NCBI GenBank assembly: GCA_963210315.1
Contig: OY723237.1
Coordinates: 1,178,001 to 1,242,000, forward strand
Length of the DNA: 64,000 nucleotides
Reading direction: 5' to 3'
From: Rhynchopus euleeides
Taxonomy: Eukaryota; Euglenozoa; Diplonemea; Diplonemida; Diplonemidae
Shown in pieces: positions 8,694 to 19,000 of the stretch. A program made the translations under genes and the position numbers. Position 1 is the first letter of the stretch. Every line of letters begins with the position of its first letter. The notes beneath the pieces were generated by a model. The model ran no database searches. It was not told the origin of the DNA and was given only the letters and a program-made list of their open reading frames with translations.

Positions 8694-10038
8694 TAGGGTG
8701 GGTATACCCCTGTGAGAAAATGGGTATTTTCAGGACACGCTCTAAACACCTCTCAGCCCCTACCTGACACACGCACCGACCCCAAAGGGTGCCAGAATGA
8801 TATCCTGAGGCCACCAACACCATTTGTGGGGCCTTATGGGGTGTTTTTTGGGGTTCCGGAAAATTTGCCCACCGGTGGTTCCTGGTGGTACCGTAGGCCC
8901 ACCTCTGTTTGCTGGACACGCCCTTTTGCTGGCACAATACGGGGTAGGCGTGGTGAAGGGGGTGTCGGAAATTGCCCGGACACGAGTTTCGACGATTGTG
9001 CCCCTGTCCCACTGATTTTTGCGCGAATTACATGCACGTATAGGCGTGCCTTGGCCTGTACAGGCCTGGATAGGCACAGATTGCCTGTATGGATTGATCT
9101 CGATGTGCATATCCCGACAGGTATGGGCCTGTATGGTCTTGTAATCCTGCATGGAGCCCTGCTGAAAAATCAGATGGCTGTCGGTATTCACAGCCAGTAT
9201 ATTTCTTTCACAGAGCACCCGAAGCTCGTCAATACGATTGCGCTTCAGGGCGCGCCTGTGCCTCGCCTGATGGGCAATTCGTCCATCACGCCCCTCAACA
9301 GAGCCAGGTGTCACAGGAATGACTTCCATCGATTCGGGTGGTTTGCAAAAGCCTCCTCGTCATTTGCTTCGAATTCAGCAAATTTGTGCATAGTAACTCA
9401 GTTCACCTGCTGCGTGTCTGTGCATTCCTGCTGTTGACAGTGCTGCAGTGTGCGCAGCCAGGCATTGGTTCCCATGCTGGCAGGCAGGTGTTTGGACTTT
9501 GAATTTCGTGAGGGTTTGGAGGCGTGCCTTGAGTCTATCGAAATGATTGCGCCTCAGCTGCTAATATCTCACCAGGAGCGCCCAGTTCTTCGCGAAGATG
9601 AGTTTCAGAAGTGACTGAGTTCAACTGTGCACAGTGCGGCGCTCAACACAGGCAGCATGTCGTCATGGAGAAGAGTGTCGATTGCTATAGAATCTGGCAT
9701 GCGGGAGTAGCCTCGTTCTACAGTCTGCGCGAGCTGGTTCCCGAGGGTGATATTTTCTTGGTAACAGGCTTGTGGGGTGGCACTAGCCATGTGAAGGGGT
9801 GTGAGTGAGTGTGCAGTGCCTATCCGGGGGGCACCGTAGGAACCACCGATGGGCAAATTTTTTAGAATGCCAAAATATCAGCACTGAGGTTGATCTGGTG
9901 GTGAAATCTCCACCACAAAACACTTTTGGGACGATCTGGGCACATTGGCACCCTTTACATGGCTTTCTGAGGTACTTTTTGGTGTTCCCGAAAAATGTTA
10001 TTTTCTCACGCGTATAGGGGGGGGTATACCCACCCCTA
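8694..10038. mobile_element. 1,345-bp element with long terminal inverted repeats, unit 1
   Basis: The left end TAGGGTGGGTATACCCC and the inverted right end TAGGGGTGGGTATACCCC match. The inverted similarity continues in patches (TGAGAAAAT, AAAGGGTGCCA) to a strong block of about 22 bp, AAATTTGCCCAYCGGTGG plus flank, at 8861-8883 and 9838-9860. Arms are thus about 190-200 bp and clearly diverged. Both ends sit in C runs on the plus strand, so the target duplication could be TA or a few C. Inside are a 14-bp palindrome at 9053-9066 and a mostly open plus-strand frame (8712-9437, continuing after one TGA for 50 codons) with no recognised transposase. It is probably a non-autonomous or decayed DNA transposon, fixed before the array expanded. 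Confidence 0.65.
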
Positions 10039-11054
10039 CCCCCCCCCCCCATTTGGCACCGCCGAACTCACAACAAAAAAAATGACATCGAATCCAAGCC
10101 AGGGGGTGGGGTGGGGTGTGTCTGTGTGTGTGCGTGGTCTAATTTTGTCTTCGGGATCCTCAGGAATCACCCCCTACCCCCTCCCTTCACATCCCCACCA
10201 CACCCAGCCCTGGGGGTGCGGCGTGGGGGAGAGAGATGGCACGGGGCAGGGGGGGGGGGGGGGGGGGGGTGGTGAGGTCGCAACAGCGAAACCCGCACTG
10301 AAGGTGCTGTCGCTGGCGACCTTTCACACCCCCTCTGTTCTCTGGCAAACCCGATAAAAAGTCAGACTATCTCAGAGGCGGCATGAAGAATGAAGGGTAG
10401 GCTTGAAGAAGGCATGAACAGGAAGGAATACTATTCAATACTATTGGTGCCAACTATGGAATAGTTCAATACGGATTCATCGGGCTTGGGAAGGGGGGGG
10501 GGGGGGTGGCAAAGCGGAAGAGCAGGAAAACGACGGATGTCCTCCCCGAGAAGGGGAGGAGAGACGTTTGCCCGCCCCCTACAAGGCCCCCACTCCCCCC
10601 ACTCCCACTCTATTGCCGTGATCCGTGATAGTGATCACACGCCGAATACCCAAGCACCAACCACTCCACACGGGGTCATCAAGACGATGAGGGAATATCT
10701 GTCATGTCAGACGGAGTGTATCTCTGATGTGACGCTGAAAAGTATTTTTCACTACGCCCATCCACAAAAATTCACTCTCCCTTCATCCGTGATGCGACCC
10801 ACTCAGCTTTGCGACAACGTGTCGGTGGTGGCAGAGGGGGGGGGCTGTGATGCCAAATGGTGGGGGGGAAAAGGGCCCGTGGAAAGAGAAAAAAAATGCC
10901 GCTGCAGCCCTGCCGCTCTGTCCTCCACTGATTGTGCTTCATCGGGTCTGCACCTCCAAACCCTCCTGCAGGATGGAGGCGGGGGGGCAGAAGTGAGCGT
11001 CATTTTTCTTTGCGCAAAAAAAAGAGGGGGGGTTGTGCGCGGAATTGAATTTGA

Positions 11055-11081
11055 AAACCAAAAAAAACGAAGTAACTTCGT
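11055..11081 (-). terminator. Short hairpin followed by T run on the minus strand, unit 1
   Basis: The minus strand reads ACGAAGT-T-ACTTCGT, a 7-bp stem with a one-base loop, immediately followed by a run of seven or so T. This resembles a polymerase III or intrinsic-type terminator, but no small RNA gene was recognised upstream. The hairpin could be coincidental. Confidence 0.15.
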
Positions 11082-11625
11082 AGTAGATCGGTAGAAATGG
11101 AACACTATCGACACATGTCACTCAACACGGGGGAATGGGGAGGGGAGAGGTTGTGGTGAAACGCACACACAAGAGAAAAAAAATAGGGATTTTCGTGGGT
11201 TTGGGGAGGGGCCGAATTGCTTTGTACAAAACGGAGCCACAAGCCCTCGTCCCTATTCTTTAGTGCGGAAATGAAGGGTGGAGAGGATTGATCTGTTCTT
11301 GCAAATAGAATGCCCTTCGGGTATTGACACCGGGATGGCAGTTTGCAGACAGCACATAGTTGTAGCATTGCTACGACGGTTTTCAGGCATATGGGTGGGG
11401 TGGCATGCCACCATACACCTGCCTTTTTGTATCGGCTTTCCCCTTCGGGTCCCCGGGCATCTCCCTGTCACGGCGGATATGGCGCAGCCAACTCCAGGCA
11501 TTCCTTTCGGCAACAGGATGAGGACATACAACCTTGTTCGACTCTGCCCGACAAACACCATACAAAAGTAGAACTATCCCTGGCTGGGGCGGGGAGAGGC
11601 AGCCAGATCCGGAAATCAAGTAATA

Positions 11626-11760
11626 CCCTGCGGGGGCCTTCGCTACCAGTCACTGCTCGTCACAGCTCATCAGTCAGTGAGGGGAAGTGGGCTGTGGCTC
11701 ACTTTTTCTCACTCAGTCACACTTGGTAGCGAAGGCCCCCTGCGGGGGGTCGTCGCTACT
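11626..11760. repeat. Foldback sequence with 17-bp perfect stem, unit 1
   Basis: GGGGGCCTTCGCTACCA at 11632-11648 is perfectly complementary to TGGTAGCGAAGGCCCCC at 11724-11740, with partial extension outward and further weak pairing inside (CAGTCAGTGAG against CTCACTCAGTC). The right arm can instead pair with the sequence just after it: GTAGCGA with TCGCTAC and GGCCCCC with GGGGGTC. The two hairpins exclude each other. It could be a small foldback transposon or a structured 3'-UTR element. Confidence 0.5.
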
Positions 11761-12618
11761 GGGTGGTCGTCAGTTCATTTTTGGTACATTTCCGGTTGAG
11801 TTGGCTGAAACCTGACGAAGAGTGATGGACAATATAACGATCCACCGCCGAAGACCCCCTGAGGATGCATATTGGGAAAGAAGATGCTTTCACTTCCAAG
11901 GCACACGATAGACCGGAGAGCGATAGATAGTTGCCTGCGGTGAAGGGCGAAACGGGAAATACGAGAAAAAGACCCCCCCGCACTCGCTGATTGGACAGCA
12001 GGTGCAAGGCGGTTTATCAGGGGAAGCAGTTTACGGGCTGCGACCCTGTATGTCGCCAAACACAGGGCCCAGAAGTGAGAGACACCGCAGGTCAGAAGCC
12101 GTCATGAGATGCAGCGTCACAAGTGGGGTTCATGTGGGTGACACAGATAGGTCAGGCCCACAGCGCGTCGAGGTTAGCGGAGAGGATGCCTTTGCCAGGG
12201 CGCAGAGAGTAACGAGCAGAAGGATGCACGCGCCTCCATCAAACTGCTGAAAACAGGAAACACGGCGCTGCCAGGCACATCAGCAAACGATCCGAGAAGC
12301 CTCGGTCGGCGGAAAAGGAAAACGGGAAGTAGAGTGGGTGGTCGACGGCAAGTGATAGCCGTGTCACAAAAAGCAGAGACGCCGAAAGAAAAAAACATAA
12401 TATATATGTCATCCAGCCGTGGCCAGCCAACGGGCCTGTGAGTCTATAGTTTCTGACACAGGGTATTTGTTCGGAGAGCGACACGCCAACACGTGACAGA
12501 TGGACCCCAGGGGATCCCGAAACCGAGAGGTCCCCGAGGAGAGGGCACAGCCGGAAGGAGGGACAAGCGGAAAGATGAAGCGGGGCGTCTGGAAAGGGAG
12601 GAGGGGCGAAAGGGGGGG

Positions 12619-12720
12619 TTTGATCGGCGAGAGTGAATGAAAAAGTGAGTCTCCCAGCACCTTCCTGCAATGTTACGCCTTGTTGTAGTCAGAAAACCAG
12701 AAATGTTGTACAGGGCAGGG
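12619..12720. repeat. 100-bp segment shared with the IQ-gene 3' end, copy B of unit 1
   Basis: This copy lies 360-460 nt downstream of the poly-pacifastin stop codon on the minus strand, ending at a long G run (C run on the minus strand). It is the partner of 6086-6185 and in the same orientation. Both copies are therefore near the 3' ends of genes. Confidence 0.6.
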
Positions 12721-13079
12721 GAGAAAGGGGGGGGGGGGTCGTCGGTCACGACACCACACACAGCGGCAGCGGGAGTGGGATTTCCTGCATGATCCTGCGT
12801 TGGTACCACAGCAAGACGCAGAAGGAAGAGAGTAGTCCCCAGCGAGATGGTACGGGGAACCGGAGTGACGAGACAGCGTGAATCATAGAAAAGGGAAAAG
12901 GACGGGGGAAGCGGGTGGAGGACACAACGACAAAGTCGTGCGAGTCGTCAGCACGAGGTGACAGCAACACAAGGCACGCCGCCAGGAAGGAAAGCACAAA
13001 GCTTTCACACAGGTACAGGAGGTGTCAGCGGGAAAACATGGGCTGCACGCAGAGGTGTCCGAAAAGAACGACGTCACCG

Positions 13080-16000
13080 CTACGGCGACACACAAGGGAG
13101 GCACGGCTTGTCGGAGCACATCATGCGGGTGCACGCCACCTTCCCGTTGTTGCACTTGCAGTCGTTGCAGTGGTTGTTCTTCTCACCCTTGCCGGTCCAG
13201 CCGTCAGCGACAATGGTACCGCACTCCAGCGTGCAGGAAGCAGGGACAGGAACAGGGGCGTCACACGGCTTGTCGGAGCACATCATGCGGGTGCACGCCA
13301 CCAGCCCGTTGTTGCACTTGCAGTCGTTGCAGTGGTTGCGCTTCTCACCCTTGCCGGTCCAGCCGTCAGCGACAATGGTGCCACACTCCAGCGTGCAGGA
13401 AGCAGGGACAGGAACAGGGGCGTCGCACGGCTTGTCGGAGCACATCATGCGGGTGCACGCCACCAGCCCGTTGTTGCACTTGCAGTCGTTGCAGTGGTTG
13501 TTCTTCTCACCCTTGCCGGTCCAGCCGTCAGCGACAATGGTGCCACACTCCAGCGTGCAGGAAGCAGGGACAGGAACAGGGGCGTCGCACGGCTTGTCGG
13601 AGCACATCATGCGGGTGCACGCCACCTTCCCGTTGTTGCACTTGCAGTCGTTGCAGTGGTTGCGCTTCTCACCCTTGCCGGTCCAGCCGTCAGCGACAAT
13701 GGTGCCACACTCCAGCGTGCAGGAAGCAGGGACAGGAACAGGGGCGTCGCACGGCTTGTCGGAGCACATCATGCGGGTGCACGCCACCAGCCCGTTGTTG
13801 CACTTGCAGTCGTTGCAGTGGTTGCGCTTCTCACCCTTGCCGGTCCAGCCGTCAGCGACAATGGTACCGCACTCCAGCGTGCAGGAAGCAGGGACAGGAA
13901 CAGGGGCGTCACACGGCTTGTCGGAGCACATCATGCGGGTGCACGCCACCAGCCCGTTGTTGCACTTGCAGTCGTTGCAGTGGTTGCGCTTCTCACCCTT
14001 GCCGGTCCAGCCGTCAGCGACAATGGTACCGCACTCCAGCGTGCAGGAAGCAGGGACAGGAACAGGGGCGTCGCACGGCTTGTCGGAGCACATCATGCGG
14101 GTGCACGCCACCTTCCCGTTGTTGCACTTGCAGTAGTTGCAGTGGTTGCGCTTCTCACCCTTGCCGGTCCAGCCGTCAGCGACAATGGTACCGCACTCCA
14201 GCGTGCAGGAAGCAGGGACAGGAACAGGGGCGTCACACGGCTTGTCGGAGCACATCATGCGGGTGCACGCCACCTTCCCGTTGTTGCACTTGCAGTAGTT
14301 GCAGTGGTTGCGCTTCTCACCCTTGCCGGTCCAGCCGTCAGCGACAATGGTGCCACACTCCAGCGTGCAGGAAGCAGGGACAGGAACAGGGGCGTCGCAC
14401 GGCTTGTCGGAGCACATCATGCGGGTGCACGCCACCAGCCCGTTGTTGCACTTGCAGTCGTTGCAGTGGTTGCGCTTCTCACCCTTGCCGGTCCAGCCGT
14501 CAGCGACAATGGTGCCACACTCCAGCGTGCAGGAAGCAGGGACAGGAACAGGGGCGTCGCACGGCTTGTCGGAGCACATCATGCGGGTGCACGCCACCAG
14601 CCCGTTGTTGCACTTGCAGTCGTTGCAGTGGTTGCGCTTCTCACCCTTGCCGGTCCAGCCGTCAGCGACAATGGTACCGCACTCCAGCGTGCAGGAAGCA
14701 GGGACAGGAACAGGGGCGTCGCACGGCTTGTCGGAGCACATCATGCGGGTGCACGCCACCTTCCCGTTGTTGCACTTGCAGTCGTTGCAGTGGTTGCGCT
14801 TCTCACCCTTGCCGGTCCAGCCGTCAGCGACAATGGTACCGCACTCCAGCGTGCAGGAAGCAGGGACAGGAACAGGGGCGTCACACGGCTTGTCGGAGCA
14901 CATCATGCGGGTGCACGCCACCAGCCCGTTGTTGCACTTGCAGTCGTTGCAGTGGTTGCGCTTCTCACCCTTGCCGGTCCAGCCGTCAGCGACAATGGTA
15001 CCGCACTCCAGCGTGCAGGAAGCAGGGACAGGAACAGGGGCGTCGCACGGCTTGTCGGAGCACATCATGCGGGTGCACGCCACCTTCCCGTTGTTGCACT
15101 TGCAGTAGTTGCAGTGGTTGCGCTTCTCACCCTTGCCGGTCCAGCCGTCAGCGACAATGGTGCCACACTCCAGCGTGCAGGAAGCAGGGACAGGAACAGG
15201 GGCGTCGCACGGCTTGTCGGAGCACATCATGCGGGTGCACGCCACCAGCCCGTTGTTGCACTTGCAGTCGTTGCAGTGGTTGCGCTTCTCACCCTTGCCG
15301 GTCCAGCCGTCAGCGACAATGGTGCCACACTCCAGCGTGCAGGAAGCAGGGACAGGAACAGGGGCGTCACACGGCTTGTCGGAGCACATCATGCGGTTGC
15401 ACGCCACCTTCCCGTTGTTGCACTTGCAGTCGTTGCAGTGGTTGCGCTTCTGACCCTTGCCGGTCCAGCCGTCAGCGACAATGGTGCCACACTCCAGCGT
15501 GCAGGAAGCAGGGACAGGAACAGGGGCGTCACACGGCTTGTCGGAGCACATCATGCGGGTGCACGCCACCAGCCCGTTGTTGCACTTGCAGGCGTTGCAG
15601 TGGTTGCGCTTCTCACCCTTGCCGGTCCAGCCGTCCGCGACAATGGTACCGCACTCCAGCGTGCAGGAAGCAGGGACAGGAACAGGGGCGTCGCACGGCT
15701 TGTCGGAGCACATCATGCGGGTGCACGCCACCAGCCCGTTGTTGCACTTGCAGTCGTTGCAGTGGTTGCGCTTCTCACCCTTGCCGGTCCAGCCGTCAGC
15801 GACAATGGTACCGCACTCCAGCGTGCAGGAAGCAGGGACAGGAACAGGGGCGTCGCACGGCTTGTCGGAGCACATCATGCGGGTGCACGCCACCAGCCCG
15901 TTGTTGCACTTGCAGTCGTTGCAGTGGTTGCGCTTCTCACCCTTGCCGGTCCAGCCGTCAGCGACAATGGTACCGCACTCCAGCGTGCAGGAAGCAGGGA

Positions 16001-19000
16001 CAGGAACAGGGGCGTCGCACGGCTTGTCGGAGCACATCATGCGGGTGCACGCCACCTTCCCGTTGTTGCACTTGCAGTCGTTGCAGTGGTTGCGCTTCTC
16101 ACCCTTGCCGGTCCAGCCGTCAGCGACAATGGTACCGCACTCCAGCGTGCAGGAAGCAGGGACAGGAACAGGGGCGTCACACGGCTTGTCGGAGCACATC
16201 ATGCGGGTGCACGCCACCAGCCCGTTGTTGCACTTGCAGTCGTTGCAGTGGTTGCGCTTCTCACCCTTGCCGGTCCAGCCGTCAGCGACAATGGTACCGC
16301 ACTCCAGCGTGCAGGAAGCAGGGACAGGAACAGGGGCGTCGCACGGCTTGTCGGAGCACATCATGCGGGTGCACGCCACCTTCCCGTTGTTGCACTTGCA
16401 GTAGTTGCAGTGGTTGCGCTTCTCACCCTTGCCGGTCCAGCCGTCAGCGACAATGGTGCCACACTCCAGCGTGCAGGAAGCAGGGACAGGAACAGGGGCG
16501 TCGCACGGCTTGTCGGAGCACATCATGCGGGTGCACGCCACCAGCCCGTTGTTGCACTTGCAGTCGTTGCAGTGGTTGCGCTTCTCACCCTTGCCGGTCC
16601 AGCCGTCAGCGACAATGGTACCGCACTCCAGCGTGCAGGAAGCAGGGACAGGAACAGGGGCGTCGCACGGCTTGTCGGAGCACATCATGCGGGTGCACGC
16701 CACCAGCCCGTTGTTGCACTTGCAGTCGTTGCAGTGGTTGCGCTTCTCACCCTTGCCGGTCCAGCCGTCAGCGACAATGGTGCCACACTCCAGCGTGCAG
16801 GAAGCAGGGACAGGAACAGGGGCGTCACACGGCTTGTCGGAGCACATCATGCGGTTGCACGCCACCTTCCCGTTGTTGCACTTGCAGTCGTTGCAGTGGT
16901 TGCGCTTCTCACCCTTGCCGGTCCAGCCGTCAGCGACAATGGTGCCACACTCCAGCGTGCAGGAAGCAGGGACAGGAACAGGGGCGTCACACGGCTTGTC
17001 GGAGCACATCATGCGGGTGCACGCCACCAGCCCGTTGTTGCACTTGCAGGCGTTGCAGTGGTTGCGCTTCTCACCCTTGCCGGTCCAGCCGTCCGCGACA
17101 ATGGTACCGCACTCCAGCGTGCAGGAAGCAGGGACAGGAACAGGGGCGTCGCACGGCTTGTCGGAGCACATCATGCGGGTGCACGCCACCAGCCCGTTGT
17201 TGCACTTGCAGTCGTTGCAGTGGTTGCGCTTCTCACCCTTGCCGGTCCAGCCGTCAGCGACAATGGTACCGCACTCCAGCGTGCAGGAAGCAGGGACAGG
17301 AACAGGGGCGTCGCACGGCTTGTCGGAGCACATCATGCGGGTGCACGCCACCAGCCCGTTGTTGCACTTGCAGTCGTTGCAGTGGTTGCGCTTCTCACCC
17401 TTGCCGGTCCAGCCGTCAGCGACAATGGTACCGCACTCCAGCGTGCAGGAAGCAGGGACAGGAACAGGGGCGTCGCACGGCTTGTCGGAGCACATCATGC
17501 GGGTGCACGCCACCTTCCCGTTGTTGCACTTGCAGTCGTTGCAGTGGTTGCGCTTCTCACCCTTGCCGGTCCAGCCGTCAGCGACAATGGTACCGCACTC
17601 CAGCGTGCAGGAAGCAGGGACAGGAACAGGGGCGTCACACGGCTTGTCGGAGCACATCATGCGGGTGCACGCCACCAGCCCGTTGTTGCACTTGCAGTCG
17701 TTGCAGTGGTTGCGCTTCTCACCCTTGCCGGTCCAGCCGTCAGCGACAATGGTACCGCACTCCAGCGTGCAGGAAGCAGGGACAGGAACAGGGGCGTCGC
17801 ACGGCTTGTCGGAGCACATCATGCGGGTGCACGCCACCTTCCCGTTGTTGCACTTGCAGTAGTTGCAGTGGTTGCGCTTCTCACCCTTGCCGGTCCAGCC
17901 GTCAGCGACAATGGTGCCACACTCCAGCGTGCAGGAAGCAGGGACAGGAACAGGGGCGTCGCACGGCTTGTCGGAGCACATCATGCGGGTGCACGCCACC
18001 AGCCCGTTGTTGCACTTGCAGTCGTTGCAGTGGTTGCGCTTCTCACCCTTGCCGGTCCAGCCGTCAGCGACAATGGTACCGCACTCCAGCGTGCAGGAAG
18101 CAGGGACAGGAACAGGGGCGTCGCACGGCTTGTCGGAGCACATCATGCGGGTGCACGCCACCAGCCCGTTGTTGCACTTGCAGTCGTTGCAGTGGTTGCG
18201 CTTCTCACCCTTGCCGGTCCAGCCGTCAGCGACAATGGTGCCACACTCCAGCGTGCAGGAAGCAGGGACAGGAACAGGGGCGTCACACGGCTTGTCGGAG
18301 CACATCATGCGGTTGCACGCCACCTTCCCGTTGTTGCACTTGCAGTCGTTGCAGTGGTTGCGCTTCTCACCCTTGCCGGTCCAGCCGTCAGCGACAATGG
18401 TGCCACACTCCAGCGTGCAGGAAGCAGGGACAGGAACAGGGGCGTCACACGGCTTGTCGGAGCACATCATGCGGGTGCACGCCACCAGCCCGTTGTTGCA
18501 CTTGCAGGCGTTGCAGTGGTTGCGCTTCTCACCCTTGCCGGTCCAGCCGTCCGCGACAATGGTACCGCACTCCAGCGTGCAGGAAGCAGGGACAGGAACA
18601 GGGGCGTCGCACGGCTTGTCGGAGCACATCATGCGGGTGCACGCCACCAGCCCGTTGTTGCACTTGCAGTCGTTGCAGTGGTTGCGCTTCTCACCCTTGC
18701 CGGTCCAGCCGTCAGCGACAATGGTACCGCACTCCAGCGTGCAGGAAGCAGGGACAGGAACAGGGGCGTCGCACGGCTTGTCGGAGCACATCATGCGGGT
18801 GCACGCCACCAGCCCGTTGTTGCACTTGCAGTCGTTGCAGTGGTTGCGCTTCTCACCCTTGCCGGTCCAGCCGTCAGCGACAATGGTGCCACACTCCAGC
18901 GTGCAGGAAGCAGGGACAGGAACAGGGGCGTCACACGGCTTGTCGGAGCACATCATGCGGGTGCACGCCACCAGCCCGTTGTTGCACTTGCAGGCGTTGC

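Larger units (their letters stand above)
7406..13079. other. Long spacer, unit 1
   Basis: No convincing gene is visible here. In order it contains the leader of the IQ-motif gene, a G-run/(GA)n tract at 8403-8435, a C run leading into the 1,345-bp inverted-repeat element, G runs near 10250-10270, 10492-10506 and 12728-12738, an A+T-richer patch at 10425-10475 with repeated TTCAATAC, a short hairpin beside a homopolymer at 11060-11081, the foldback at 11626-11760, and the shared 100-bp segment. Open frames of 60-200 codons occur on both strands, but most begin at non-ATG codons and none has a recognisable domain. Confidence 0.6.

Noticed and set aside
10537-11094. 185-codon plus-strand ATG frame (also 27226-27783, 41684-42241, 58053-58610)
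   Set aside because: It is antisense to the inferred transcription direction, is low-complexity with homopolymer-encoded Gly and Lys, and matches no family I recognise.
11253-11561. 102-codon minus-strand ATG frame preceded by a short pyrimidine tract and AG at 11585-11584
   Set aside because: The tract is short and the translation has no recognisable feature; kept as a possibility too weak to annotate.
12239-12412. 57-codon minus-strand frame beginning with a hydrophobic, signal-like segment
   Set aside because: No splice signal of quality upstream; the hydrophobicity follows from T-rich sequence, and it lies in the probable 3' UTR of the repeat gene.
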